From NCBI RefSeq assembly GCF_045679555.1, contig NC_092090.1, positions 30,740,788-30,804,787 of the forward strand: 64,000 nt of DNA. The letters are read 5' to 3'. The notes beneath the pieces were generated by a model. That model saw only the letters and a program-made list of their open reading frames with translations. It was not told the origin of the DNA and did no database searches. Below, piece after piece: positions 51,776-64,000 of this stretch. Position 1 is the stretch's first letter, and each line of letters opens with the position of its first letter. The position numbers were made by a program, and so were the translations under genes. The stretch is from Salvelinus alpinus (lineage: Eukaryota > Chordata > Actinopteri > Salmoniformes > Salmonidae).

Positions 51776-54192
51776 GAAATAAGCGAAGGCAGTCAAGTTT
51801 ATGAGGGACCCTAAATGACCACTCAATTAATACAATCTCAGTTCTTTAAATTAGGCTATGTTTGCACAATAATATTGAGCCCCCCTAACAGTTGTACAAT
51901 ATAAGACATATGTACGAAGTAGCCTAGGTTATATCTTTCGCTGCCTATCTATTGTTACCACTCAGGCAATATTACGCAAAGCCCGCACAACTTTGAACAT
52001 TTCTATTTTTTACAATCAGAGGTGGGATGATACCGGATAAGACAAACATTTCTCAATCGTTTATCGTCCCTCTCGCTATTGAGATGATGTTCTTTGAGAA
52101 CTTGTTGCTGCTAAAAATAAAACTAGCGTTGAGGACGAAACAGAGCCAGACTCATATACTTACATTTGCAATATACTGTTATTTGCTTCGTTTTCAAATG
52201 CCTAGAAAAATCAGAAGTGAATCCACGTCTTCAAGTAGTCTAGGCTATGCCCTAAACTTCTAGATATGTTTAGGTATTTTGCTGTAGCCCACAACTCAAT
52301 GGTTTAAATCCTAAATGTTTCAGTTTACAATCATTAATTCCAAGTTCAAACGCGATATCTGTTTTCAGTAAAATTCCATCAGTTGCACCGCGAACACTCA
52401 GCGATCTAATTGTTATGCAGTGACGAAGCGCTATGCTTGGGGTATTCGTCACACCTGTGACACTCGTATATGCGCTACAAATGTACTGGTAAGTAACATG
52501 AGTAATAGGAGATATTTGCCCAACTTTGAACCAGGATTCGAACTATCTAGGGAGTTGTAAAATAAGTGAAACAGAATGGTATTAATAATTCGTCGCTCAT
52601 GGCAAATACTGTTGGAATGGTAGCCTATGGCTACATTAGATCTCTAGCACATGAACACACACAACAAATAGGCTACGTGGACTGTCGGACTAATTAGACA
52701 ACTAGGTTTAACAATGTAACACACTACTCAATCAGATGGCTGTACCTGAAAACACGATACCACTGACACTTGCATGCATGGTAACCCTCCCCTAAGTCTA
52801 ATTCTGTACATACTGTATGTCTATTTTAACTTCCAGTCCAAGGGACCACTTCTAGGGTAAAGAGAGATAGCATTCCCCAGGTACACATCCATAAACTCCA
52901 TCAACCTGTGTGTGTGTGTTTGTGTGTGTGTTACTGTGTGTGTGTATTTGGGGTGGGTTATGGAAGTCAAGAGGGCTTTGCAAGACTATGAAGTCCCTGA
53001 AATCAACTCGATACCTTCAAAAACATCACTTGTGCACAATCAGATGCCACTTATTCTTTTTACAGAAAATGTTTTTTTTACATAGCTCATCACATATCAA
53101 CTAAAAGTGGATGTAGTTTCCATACCTGTTCTACAGCAAGGCTATTCCCTAAGACTTTTTTTGTTTGGCAAAAATAACAGCACCCAAAAATAAGTCTCCC
53201 TCCATGGCAATGGATACTACATTTTCATTTTTAATTCTCACTTACTTTAGACGCCGATCAACTCCGTGCTAAATTAAGGCAAACTGTGGATGAACCACAC
53301 ATTATTAGATCACTAAGTTTGATTAGTAGTAGCCCTCCCACAAGCACATAGCATAGCTCTCTAGAAGGTGGTACACTAGAATGTACTTCACCCGTCACCT
53401 CTCCGTCTTCTACCGTCATCCTACTCTCAGTCCTCCATAGTCCTCCTCATAACATGGCAACTTGACTTACATCTACTTGTTATGTTGTTAACGCTTCTTC
53501 TGCTCCCACAGCTTTCACACACTCTGCCACTGACTCATGCTCGCCCCTTTTCCACTATCCATGCCCTCCCCCGCACTCTGCACCACAATATCTTATGGCT
53601 CACTCCGAGGTCACCAATTGATCGCTTGATTCCTGGACTGCATGTTAGTTGGCATGGCATTCTCCCCTATGCCATGTGCCCTCCCCAACAATATCAGTCA
53701 CCTCCTGTCTACAAAACATGCACATGACTTTAAGTGTTGTAGATGAACTGGTTTGTTAGGAATAATCTCTTATCTTTCCAAGCTGTGATTGGACAGATCC
53801 AAGACGGATCAACACCAAGACCATTCCAGGAAGTGATTCCTACAATGGGGCCATGTACCAAGAACTTCATGTTTAAAGCAAAACAGGTCAGTGAACAGCA
53901 GGGACCGTACATTTAGCAATCTTGAAACAAAAGTCCCAAAGCAATTAAAACAGATCAGGCAATGTTTCATTACAGCATATTCACTATGCACACAAGAGGG
54001 AACTCAGTTTCAGTCAGCACAAAAACTCAGTATGAGCAAAAAACATTGTAACAAACATATGATAACTTGTTACTCCGAGTCAACACATTGATATGATACA
54101 TTTCCAGTTCCTGAATCCTCAACGAACAGAAACTAGACCTACTCCTGTGATAACTACTCACAGGTCCCACCATTATGCATTCTTCACAGGGT
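51776..54192. other. Upstream of bdnf, nothing recognised
   Basis: Non-coding DNA. A short GT-rich run is at 52908-52946. Confidence 0.4.
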
Positions 54193-54384
54193 CAGGGACG
54201 GACTGGGACCTGAAATCGGCCCAGGGATTTCTAACACACCGGCCCATTTTTTTCCTGCGAGGCTCATTATTAGCCAAGTAATGATAATTCTGTACAAAAC
54301 CCCCTATTTAGACCTGCCCACTGCTAAAGCTGGACCAGACCATATGGCATTTGCCCTAACTGCCCTATGGCCAGTCTGTTTCTG
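54193..54384. mobile_element. Short hAT-type MITE
   Basis: The left end CAGGGACGGACTGG and the right end read inward (CAGAAACAGACTGG) match at 12 of 14 positions. The flanking octamers CACAGGGT and CAGGGGGT agree at 6 of 8 positions, consistent with an old hAT target duplication. There is no coding capacity. Confidence 0.65.
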
Positions 54385-55786
54385 CAGGGGGTGAGCAACT
54401 CTTCACCTGCAGCATCATCAACTAACTACCTGTAGGTTCTCTATCCAGGATTCTCTCGTCTCATACAATAGTCACTAAGGCTTTAGTTTTTTGTTCATTT
54501 TATAGCAACAGTACATAGTTTTGAGTTGCGATATCATTTTTACCCTGATTTGATCATCAAAATCAAACCAATAGATCCACTGTCTTTAGTAGAATTCAAT
54601 CATGTTTTAAAAATTGTTTGTGGGTTTGTAAGATCATTTCCTCAATAGATTCCTCATGCATTATTACTTATGCATGTAGTGCAGTCCTTAGAGATGTGTG
54701 ATTACATTGGGTTTCTCTCAGTATGCTCCAACAGGTGAAATAGTGTTAGTATTGCAGGGCTAGCTTGGAAAATGCTAGGCCAAAATACAATCCTTAGCTT
54801 GTTAACCTGTAGCTATTTATTTAGAATGTGTGTTTCTTTATAGTTTAACATGTGTTTTAGGTCATCCGGCTTTCTTGTTTACGTCTGTTAATTACATTTG
54901 GGCATAGCCTGGTCTCTGAAATCATTACTAAATGTAAAGTGCCCGCCTACATTTTATTTGTCCATCAGCATTTTCCTTCGTTGCCTGTAACGACAACTAT
55001 TATGGGTGGATGGGTCCTAAGAGGACTGCGTATCATTACTCTGTCTCGATCTTTGTTCCATAAATATTGATAATGAGTGCCTCACGTCACGAGTTACTAG
55101 TACCTGCGCTAAAAATAGCGTACACACTGATGGCGGGATATCTCTAACCCTCAGATCCCAGTCCATCTCTTCAACTTCTCTCCCCATGTCTCTGTTTACA
55201 GGATGTTAGGCTCTACAGATGAGCGCAGACTGAGCACATGGATTGCACAATTACTAGCATGACAGTGAAACTGTTTCACTCCCTTTTTATTTACCATTAA
55301 GAATCCAATATGCAGAAAGAGTAGGTATTTTCCTGCCGAAAAAGAAGGTCCCGAGAGAATTGTTTTAAATTATGCTTTTGTAACTCAGACACCCCTCTCG
55401 TATTTCGACTGCCCTTTAGGAAGAGAACACTAGCAAAACCTATTTATCTTCTCATCACGGTGTGCTGAACTCTTTGTAGTTATTCTCTGTCATGCTGCAC
55501 TGCAACATCAGAATCAATATAGGTTTATCAGATTACATGTCCCCTCCCCAGTCTACCTGCTAGTGTCATACCCAAGTCATATTCTGTTGGTCCAACTTGT
55601 AACATAAAGTTACTGGCCTTCATGGCCAAAACCCTAAGGTAACCACAATGATATGGGGTAAAATAAAATCTATCTAGATGAGGAACAGGAATGGTCGGCA
55701 TAGTCATTAATGACTGTCAGTCATTTCCTTCATAACAATGTATGTTTTTACTCTGTCTTAACTCTCTTCCTTGTTGTTGTCAAATC
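54385..55786. other. Upstream intergenic; possible enhancer at 55.08 kb
   Basis: Gene-free. CTCACGTCAC (55081-55090) and a perfect MEF2-type CTAAAAATAG (55109-55118) lie close together (see findings). Confidence 0.35.
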
Positions 55787-56004
55787 CCACCGGGCACAGA
55801 CGTCAGTTCCACTAACATTAATTCAATGTGGAATCAACAATAAATGTCACCATGACGTTGGATTTAGGTAAAAAGTTGGGTGAAAAAAAGTACTTTTTGA
55901 AAATCCAATCAGTTTTCAACATTGATTCAAAATCATCACATTTTTGTTGTTGTTGTTGAAATGACGTGTAAAGAACGTTGATTCAACCAGTTTTTGCCCA
56001 GTGG
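55787..56004. mobile_element. MITE related to the one at 15789
   Basis: The ends are CCACCGGGCACAGACGTC and TTTGCCCAGTGG, with TTGATTCAACCAG near the right. It is the same family as 15789-15893 but longer and diverged. Confidence 0.6.
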
Positions 56005-59000
56005 GGTGATGTGTGTTTGTTCATGGCTCTGCAAGGGCCTGTTGCATGCTGGCAGCTCTGAGCTTGTCATAAATCATACTCTGTCAGGTTTGCCTGAGCT
56101 CATCACTAAATAGCAGCATTTCAGAACCAACCATGTACATTTCAAAAGAAAGTAAATATGCATGTTGCTATTACTTTGTGGCTTTTGCAAGTCTGTAGAG
56201 CTTCTTGCCCTCTCCCTGAGCTGAGGGTAAGAATGAGCACACCCATTTCACTAGGGTAAGAGTTGCTCCTCTTAATGAACAACATATACAGACAGATACA
56301 GTGATGGTATTGCTCAGTCCAAAAGCAGTAGTTCATTGGCCCATGTATGTGTACAAAGAGGTAGGTGTACATTTGAATAAGTACATTTGCATACTGTTCC
56401 TTAGCCAGGCCAAAGGCATTGCAGGCTTCCGTGGAGTGCTGACCTGATCATTTGCATTTATGACTAGCCTGACAACCCCTGCAGTCCATTACACCAATTG
56501 AAAAAAATAACTACCTGAAGTGCAATAGATTGACCCTCAATTCTTACAATATAATGATATTAGTCCAGTAGTCAGAGACACTGTCTTCCATACTCATGGA
56601 AGTTTCTGCTGGGGGCCAAGTTCAAAGCTAACTACTCCCATTACAAATAAGTGAGAGAAATAATGGTCATACCATCCCCTTTTCAGCACCCAACTTTCAC
56701 ACCCCTAAAAGCTATCTGTTACGCCATCTTAAGCCCTCACTCTATTCACTGGAGTAGGACTCATAAGTATACTTTTGTCAATGCTATGGGAAAAGCAGTT
56801 TAGGGGTCATGATCGGTTGGGCTCTATTCATGATATTGTTCACAGAAGGCAGCTGAGATGAGAGAAAAACTTTTATTCAAGAATACAGTCAGAACAAAGC
56901 TGTCAGTCAACACAGAAAGTCAACACACAATTACAGTGTTGGGGCCTTGTGTAAATCTCAAACTTCTCTGGCTCCATGCAGATACTTAGCATTGTTATAT
57001 TATCAACTTATACCTAAGAAAATGACCAGACCCATGCAGCTGCTGTGTTTAAATCCATTGGACTTACAAAACAAATATTTTTTAACCTGTCAACATGTTT
57101 TCTTTGTTTCACCGGCGTGAGCAATTTGCTACTGGTGTTGAATATAATTGAGGAAGAATATTTGTCTCAAAACTTGAAATCCTTTTAAATCCAGCAGGTG
57201 CAAAGATGAATACCACTATAGGATAGCTAATGAAGCATCAACACAGGGCTAATGTGTTTGTGATGTGATGCTTCTGTAGCATTACTCAACGATTCCTAAC
57301 ATGTCCCTCACTTCAACCGACTATCCACCCCCAACAATAAAGTCATACAAAATTCCTCATTACACTTGAGAAACAGACGGTAGGCACAAAGGTTCAAAGT
57401 TAAGGTCTTAAAGTGAATAAAGGCTCTACAGTGAATGGCGAGGAATTGTTAAGGATGATACGAAGGAGTGGGATTTCTCCTGCATTTGTCCACGAGGGAT
57501 ATCACAGCCAAAGTTTCTCTATACATCAAAGGGCCGCGGCAAATAAAAGCACACTTGTCAGGGGCGAACAAACTGCTTCCTTTGTGCATTCTACCAGCCA
57601 AATTCAGGGACACAAAGCCTTTGGATGTAATACACTGCAAAGAAGACTTACCATTCAGATGACATGCTTTGCTCTGGCAGTTTGCTGTGTGCTTTTGTCT
57701 GCCCTGACCAGGACAGATATATAATATCACTGCATCAGAATCCTTTCAGTCCCTTATACGACCTGTTAAAGACTCCAATTACACAACTTTTTTTTACAAC
57801 AAAGTAAACTTGATGCAGCCAGATAAGACAGGGACTGTTAACACTTGCCTGAGGCCTAAAATGAGTGTCAGGTTCTTACTGGTTTTAGCAAAGACGTACT
57901 CTCAGATCTGATCGGATTGGACAAATACACATTGTTGTGGCAGCTGGCAGGGAAGCTAAGTCCTCTTTTTTGTTGTCCTATTCTGAAAACCTATGTTCGA
58001 TGCATGCTCAGCCACAGTAAACTGACCTGCAGCGCCACACCAATTTACTAATTCACAAGACAGATAAACTCGCTATTTTATCTATTCCATACACAACATA
58101 CTTATCATAGGCCGTCATTGTAAATGACTTGCCTAGTTAAATAAAGGTTACATTTAAAAATGTAATTATTAAATTATTTCCAGCATGTACTTCTTGGTCG
58201 ATTTAGTATTATTATGCTATAGCACACCATAATTAACCGTGATATAACATACAGGTAATTTTACATTATTTACTATTTTAAAGAATGACATACTGTAGAA
58301 CTGTAACATGTAATATGCTGTGTAGAGCATGTGTTTTGCCATGTGGTAATGCCATTGTCGCCACCTAAGTATGAGCTATGTCACTCAAAGTATGACACAA
58401 GCTTATGAATAATTTACAAAGCTGTTATGTCATGTTTGTGAAATGACTCATTATTTATGCAGGCTTTATGATTTGCACTTCTATAAACATGACTGATATG
58501 TTTGTTGTGCACTAGAACATGAGGGGAGTTTCCAGGGGATTTTACTTGGGAGGGCATTTTTGACAATAACCATGGCCCCATGGTTGCTGTTCACAGCAAA
58601 GCTTTACACCATTCTTCTTTCGCCTGTGCTTCGAATGAAAGGATTTTTAATGTGCTTTAAAAAAAGTCTTTAAGCAAATGGTATGAGTCATCGTTAAGGT
58701 CATTTGCCTATCGCTGTAAATGAGTGTGGGTGTCTCACTAACTTGCAGATATAAGCTGGATATTGTTTTTATTATTTGAGAGCTATATTTGTCCAAACAA
58801 GAAGGGAAAATGAAACTTAGAAGAATATTTTCACCCCCCTCCTCCCTCTGCAGTAACACCTTGTAAATTAAGTTAAATGTCAACCATTACAAATGTCTGC
58901 TTCTCCTGATGAAGACATGAGCTACCCAGATGTCTACGTAACAAAGTAACTCCAAATGACATCTTCTCCCTTCACAATTCTAAGTATTCTACCATTCTAA

Positions 59001-59199
59001 GTATTCTACAATTCTAAGTACACATAAAAAGCCTTGCCAATGCAAGGACAAAAAGTAATGGATAAAAGATTCTTCTCTTGTTGTTTTGTCAAACATAAGG
59101 ACCTTTTCACACCAATAATACTAGTGCAGCCATGATTTAATAAGGCTGCCATGGCAACACAATAGGTAACTCTACCTTCATCACCCAACATCTACAAGA
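56005..59199. other. Intergenic with a SINE tail fragment
   Basis: No gene. A SINE/LINE-type tail fragment (GGCCGTCATTGTAAATGACT and GTTAAATAAAGGTTAC) is at about 58110-58155. A tandem TTCTAAGTATTCTAC motif is at 58978-59012. Confidence 0.45.
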
Positions 59200-60853
59200 C
59201 TTAAAGAGATAGTTCACTCAAATTTGTAATTGCATGAAGCATTTTCTTACCCTAGAAATTGTCTTTAGGAGGGATGAGACCATAAGTTTCAATAACGAAA
59301 GTCCAAGATGGCTAACATTAGCTTCATTACTAAAATCGTACAGATAGGCTACCTCAATCCAACTTCTATAATGACAAATTATCACTCCTTAGATTTGTGT
59401 CTCTACTAATGGGAATGTTAGGAACAGTTGCTTTTTTCTATGTGTGATAGGTCTCAATAAACAGGAAAGTATAAAAGGAAGTATAACACTAAGGGCATAA
59501 TTGGAGCACAGAAGAACATGCTGTGTATGTCATGGAATGATTGATAGGACTGGAAGCGTTCTCGGATCAGCTTTATCTACTCCAATCATGTCCTTAACAC
59601 GAAGAGTTAATACACAGTGTTGGCACTACGCCATGTCTTTGAGAGAAACCTTTGGCCTGTGCTGGCCAACATCAAGGTTAACCTGTTTTGATAGACTATG
59701 TTCATGCACAACAGCAGTTCATCTTTACAAATGTGCATGCTTTACGAATAAATGTTGATTAAATATAAATACATATTGCTCTGTTACAATACAATTTACT
59801 TATATCAGCCTATTTGGTTCCTTTTGGATATCTAGGTTCTTGGTAACACTTCATATTAAGTTACACTTATTCTTGTGTAGTAAAGCAGTAATTAATAGCA
59901 ACAACATTGTATTACCATGTTGTTACATGTTAATTTAGTAAGTGCTGTGTAATTGGATAGAGAAGGTCAGGTGTTTTTGCTTTTACACTATTTGAATAAG
60001 GAAAGGTTGAAGGTTGGGGTTGAGAAACCGGGCTCTGAACAGTAACCAGTTCGTAATCTCTGCGTCAAACACCCCTTGAGGTAGAAACCATACAATATAC
60101 TGTGTTTGTGGCCCATCTACCATCGTTACAGCTTCAAATTCTGTTTTCCTTTCACAAAGAGCCTTTTTACCAGGTGAATTAGTTTATTTTCCAATAAAAA
60201 TGGCTGAATATAGACATCAGCTACATAGCCTTCAGTCTATTTTGTCTAGCATGTCTTCTTGAAGACCCCTTACTCAAAACCTAATCGCTTATCAATCTGA
60301 AAATCATACTCAGAAGGCACGATTCAGATGGAGAACAACACAGTGGCAAAGCCGGGGTAAAGCTGTAGTGCTGAAATGCAAGGCTACATGCACAATACAA
60401 CACATTCCCCTGAGGGTGAGTCATCACAAGCTCTATACATTTTGGGTGTGTTTTGGCTGAGTTCTTGAGTAGAGGTAGCAGGGCTGAGCACACAGCTGAG
60501 CCATCACAGCTATATAGTGATTTTATATCACTTTATTTCATAACAGCAGACATTACCTGGTAAAGAGATTATTTGTAACCCCCCCTACCACCTATGCACA
60601 CTCCACTATCGCCATCACACAGTGCTAATCAGTACGTTGATGAAGGAATTCCATTATTCAATCGCTGTTTATTAAACATACCAATTCTCAAAAGTGTATG
60701 CTCTCATTATGACAAAACACTGGCTTGGTTAAACAGACACAAAAAAACAAGTGTCCCTTGTTTAGTGGTTTTACACATCGCAACAACTTGCTTTTCTATC
60801 AACAGTGGACTAATGAAAAAAAGATAGAATTTTGAGTGGATTATTCCTTTAAG
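59200..60853. mobile_element. Possible DNA element with ~26-bp inverted ends
   Basis: The left CTTAAAGAGATAGTTCACTC is mirrored on the right (read on the minus strand, CTTAAAGGAATAATCCACTC), with both continuing AAA(T/A)TT. The TTAAAGGGATAGTTCACCC phrase is a widespread fish repeat end and also occurs alone near 27587. There is no coding capacity, and no clear target duplication was found. Confidence 0.45.
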
Positions 60854-61168
60854 CAATGGTCCAGGACCAGGATATATGGGCAAAACATTGAATATATGCA
60901 TTAGGAATATCGTTCTTATAACCATTCTAACAAACCAACCAATCAGTCAATATATTCTATTTGAATACTGGTATAGTCAATCTCCTAGCTAGACACCCTG
61001 CTAAGATCTCTCTGCAAATTAACCACCAATAAATCAAGGCAGGTACCTGATGATACCAAATAGGAGTTTCAAATCAAAATCAAAATTAAATGAATTCAAT
61101 CTAATGAAATTGATCCATTCTAATGAAATCATGCACCACAATATAAATATATAGAGTAGAAATTGACA
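60854..61168. other. Intergenic, nothing recognised
   Basis: AT-rich sequence without features. Confidence 0.4.
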
Positions 61169-61173
61169 TCAAC

Positions 61174-61527
61174 TGTCACGCCCTGACCTTAAAGATCCTT
61201 TTTATGTCTCTATTTTGGTTTGGTCAGGGCGTGAGTTGGGGTGGGTATTCTATGTTCTATGTTGTGTATTTCTTTGTGTTTGGCCGGGTGTGGTTCTCAA
61301 TCAGAGACAGCTGTCTATCGTTGTCTCTGATTGAGAACCATATTTAGGTAGCCCTTTTTTCCACCTGTCTTTGTGGGAAGTTGACTTTTGTTTAGGGCAC
61401 ATAGCCTTTAGCCTCACGGTTTGTTTTTGTAGTGTTTGTTGTTTTGTTCGGCGTCTTTTTTCAAATAAAGAGAAAATGTACGCTCACCACGCGGCACCTT
61501 GGTCCTCTCCTTTCAACAGCCGTGACA
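61174..61527 (+). mobile_element. Solo LTR with internal hairpin
   Basis: A 354-bp segment with perfect 7-bp inverted tips TGTCACG/CGTGACA and a perfect 5-bp flanking direct repeat TCAAC (61169-61173 and 61528-61532). AAATAAAGAGAAAATG near 61463-61478 is a plausible poly(A) signal. Inside is a perfect 19-bp inverted repeat (61291-61309 with 61322-61340). I recognise it as an abundant salmonid LTR. Confidence 0.85.
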
Positions 61528-61685
61528 TCAACTAACAAGCTAATGTACAGCTGTCTATACATTTGTGGAATATCGTATATGACCTATCAGAACAATAATG
61601 TTACTGATAGCTACAGGAAACTGCAAAAATAATGGAAACACTTCACTTGAGTAAATGAGGGATAGTATATTGAAAGCAGGTGCTT

Positions 61686-63162
61686 TAACCTGGCCAAGGC
61701 TTTCGACTCTGTCAATCACCGCATTCTTATCGGTAGACTCAACAGCCTTGGTTTCTCAAATGACTGCCTCGCCTGGTTCACCAACTACTTCTCAGACAGA
61801 GTTCGGTGTGTCAAATCGGAGGGCCTGTTGTCCAGACTTCTGGCAGTCTCTATGGGGGTGCCACAGGGTTAAATTGTCGGGCCGACTCTTTTTTCTGTAT
61901 ACATCAATGATGTCGCTCTTGCTGCTGGTGATTCTCTGATCCACTTCTAGGCAGACAACACCATTTTGTATACTTCTGGCCCTTCTTTGGACACTGTGTT
62001 AACTAACCTCCAGACGAGCTTCAATGCCATACAACACTCCTTCCGTGGCCCCCAACTGCTCTTAAATGCAAGTAAAACTAAATGCATGCTCTTCAACCGA
62101 TTGTTGACCGCACCTGCCCGCCCGTCTAGCATCACTACTCTGGACGGTTCTGACTTAGAATATGTGGACAACTACAAATACCTAGGTGTCTGGTTAGACT
62201 GTAAACTCTCCTTCCAGACTCAAATTAAGTATTGCCAATCCAAAATTAAATCTAGAATCGGCCTCCTATTTCACAACAAAGCATCCTTCACTCATGCTGC
62301 CAAACATACCCTCGTAAAACTGACTATCATACTGATCCTTGACTTCGGTTATGTCATTTACAAAATAGCCTCCAACAATCTACTCAGCAAATTGGATGCA
62401 GTCTATCACAGTGCCATCCGTTTTGTCACCAAAGCCCCATATACTACCCACCACTGCGACCTGTATGCTCTCGTTGGCTGGTCCTCGCTTCATATTCGTT
62501 GCCAAACCCACTGGCTCCAGGTCATCTATAAGTCTTTGCTAGGTAAAGCCCCACCGTACCTCAGCTCACTGGTCACCATAGCAGCACCCAACTGTAGCAC
62601 GCGCTCCAGCAGGCATATTTCACTGGTCACCCCCAAAGCCAATTCCTCCTTTGGCTGCCTTTCCTTACAGTTCTCTGCTGCCAATGACTGGAACGAACTG
62701 CAAAAATCACTGAAGCTGGAGATTCATATTTCCCTCACTAACTTTAAGCATCAGCTGTCAGAGCAGCTTACAGATCATTGCACCCCATCTGTAAATAGTC
62801 CACCCAACTAACTCATCCCCATATTGTTATTTTTTTATTTTTGCTCCTTTGCACCTCAGTATCTCTACTTGCACATTCATCTTCTGCACATCTAGTGTTT
62901 AATTGCTAAATTGTAATTATTTCGCCACTATGGCCTATTTATTGCCTTACCTCCCTAATCTTACTTCATTTGCACACACTGTATATAGAATGGTCTATTG
63001 TGTTATTATTAACTGTACATTTGTTTATTCCATGTGTAACTCTGTGTTGTTGTTTGTGTCGCACTGCTTTGCTTTACCTTGGCCAGGTCGCAGTGGTAAA
63101 TGAGAACTTGTTCTCAACTGGCCTACCAGGTTAAATAAAGGTGAAATATATATATATTTAAA
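61686..63162 (+). mobile_element. LINE 3' fragment inserted in Tc1-derived element
   Basis: It begins inside the reverse transcriptase and continues through the C-terminal region to a 3'UTR. It ends GAACTTGTTCTCAACTGGCC, then GGTTAAATAAAGGTGAAA and a short TA run. That tail resembles the SINE tails elsewhere in the window, as expected for a LINE and its SINE partner. Confidence 0.8.
61688..62811 (+). pseudogene. LINE reverse transcriptase, disabled
   Basis: The fragment reads NLAKAFDSVNHRILIGRL, then SMGVPQG followed by a stop, then IVGPTLFSVYINDVALA, then a second stop just before ADNT. ADNT replaces the catalytic ADD motif, and the two stops fall at about 61870 and 61948. Downstream the frame is open for 281 residues (61966-62811) with NASKTKCMLFNR, YKYLGVWLDCKL and a C-terminal PPYLSSLVTIAAPN region typical of L2/Rex-type LINEs. 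Confidence 0.85.
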
Positions 63163-63299
63163 AACACAGGTGTGGTTCCTGAGTTAATTAAGCAATTAAC
63201 ATTAAGCAATGCTTAGGGTCATGTATAAAAATGCTGGGCAGGCCATTATTTTAGCTACCATGACTATGCCCCAATAGGATGGCAATCCCTCCATCCACA

Positions 63300-63590
63300 G
63301 GGCACGAGTGGTCACTGAATGGTTTGATGAGCATGAAAATGATGTAAACCATATGCCATGTCCATCTCAGTCACCAGATCTATACCCAATTGAACACTTA
63401 TGGGAGATTCTGGAGCGACGCCTGAGACAGTGTTTTCCACCACCATCAACAAAACACAAAATTATGGAATTTCTTGTCAAAGAATGGTATCGCATCCCTC
63501 CAATAGAGTTCTGGACACTTGTAGAATCCATGCCAAGGTGCATTGAAGCTGTTCTGGCTCATGGTGGCCCAACGCCCTATAGTACACTTT
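63300..63590 (+). pseudogene. Tc1-type transposase C-terminal remnant
   Basis: The plus strand reads RVVTEWFDEHENDVNHMPCP, then SQSPDLYPIEHLWEILERRL with the terminal catalytic Glu, then LVESMPRCIEAVLAHGG. The N-terminal DNA-binding region and the first two catalytic residues are absent. Confidence 0.85.
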
Positions 63591-63626
63591 ATGTTGGTAT
63601 TTACTTTATCTTGGCAGTTACCTGTA

Positions 63627-64000
63627 TAACTTACTTTAGATCACTCACCTTGTTTGATAAAGTAGATCTAAGTTCATCCACATGTACTGTACTTATGAGG
63701 CCAGTTGAAAATTAGACACTAACATCTCCATTGAGGTTATCAAGTTTGACAGGAAACCATGGAAAGATTTGATTCATACAATTTGGTGAAACAAGATCCT
63801 GTGGTGCTATTCTACCTGTGCAATCCAAGCATAAAGGAATCTGTGCAGCAAAGCTTACCTTATTCTGTAGCTAAAGTAGGTGTCACTTGTCAGGCAACTG
63901 CCTATGGACTGCAGTATCTCCTAGCGCAGGCCCAGATCCAGAAAATAATATATCAGAACCCCAAATCAAAGTAATGCCAGGGTTCTGTCCTGTTCTGTTG
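63627..64000. other. Intergenic, nothing recognised
   Basis: No gene or repeat boundary identified before the window ends. Confidence 0.4.

Larger units (their letters stand above)
61614..63624 (+). mobile_element. Tc1-derived element split by a LINE
   Basis: The left end CAGGAAACTGCAAAAATAAT matches the right end read on the minus strand (CAGGTAACTGCCAAGATAAA), with TA on both outer sides. The left arm (61614-61685) and right part (from about 63163) belong to one element, and the LINE between them is a later insertion. Confidence 0.75.

Noticed and set aside
57413-57724. 103-residue plus-strand ORF
   Set aside because: No recognisable domain, an overlapping antisense ORF of similar length, and no splice or promoter context. 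It is most likely chance.

Overview
The window looks like nuclear DNA of a salmonid fish (trout, salmon or charr). It carries spliced vertebrate genes with GT-AG introns, set in a dense background of repeats typical of salmonids: Tc1-like transposons, tRNA-derived SINEs, LINE 3' ends, solo LTRs, hAT-type and fold-back MITEs, and long dinucleotide repeats. The species cannot be told from sequence alone.

Four host genes are supported, all on the minus strand. From low to high coordinates they are: a ferritin heavy chain gene (fth1-like, about 5.59-10.47 kb, with an iron-responsive element in its first, non-coding exon); ribosomal protein P2 (rplp2, 24.25-26.24 kb, with a 5'TOP-like start); lin7c (29.21-32.26 kb coding, an L27+PDZ scaffold protein); and bdnf (coding exon 34.48-35.31 kb, with upstream non-coding exons reaching at least 51.46 kb). 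The lin7c-bdnf order and orientation match the known vertebrate neighbourhood. Ferritin, rplp2 and lin7c are housekeeping-type genes. bdnf is a neurotrophin gene with large introns and several candidate promoters.

Mobile DNA by region. At 0.17-0.44 kb there is a solo LTR. At 1.57-3.18 kb there is a Tc1-like transposon with an intact 340-residue transposase. At 3.3-5.2 kb lie Tc1-derived remnants, a fold-back MITE and a SINE. At 13.0-14.3 kb two solo LTRs sit side by side. At 16.3-19.05 kb a minisatellite is split by a DNA element that itself carries another. At 19.2-23.0 kb two LINE 3' ends are fused, and the second is split by a catalytically dead Tc1-like element. At 31.3-31.9 kb there is a hAT-type insertion in lin7c intron 1. 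At 41.7-43.3 kb there is an inverted-duplicate (fold-back) Tc1 element inside bdnf. At 61.2-63.6 kb there are a solo LTR and a LINE lodged in a Tc1-derived element.

The most interesting regulatory signal is a tandem cluster of four RE1/NRSE-like (REST-binding) sites at 44.00-44.16 kb inside the bdnf transcription unit. One unit matches the 21-bp consensus exactly. A second is a bdnf exon-I-type exon at 51.46 kb that ends in ATG at a splice donor, which would extend the BDNF signal peptide by eight residues. A third is a shared GCTAGC/AACGTTA-rich stretch in the first introns of ferritin, rplp2 and lin7c that I do not see at bdnf.
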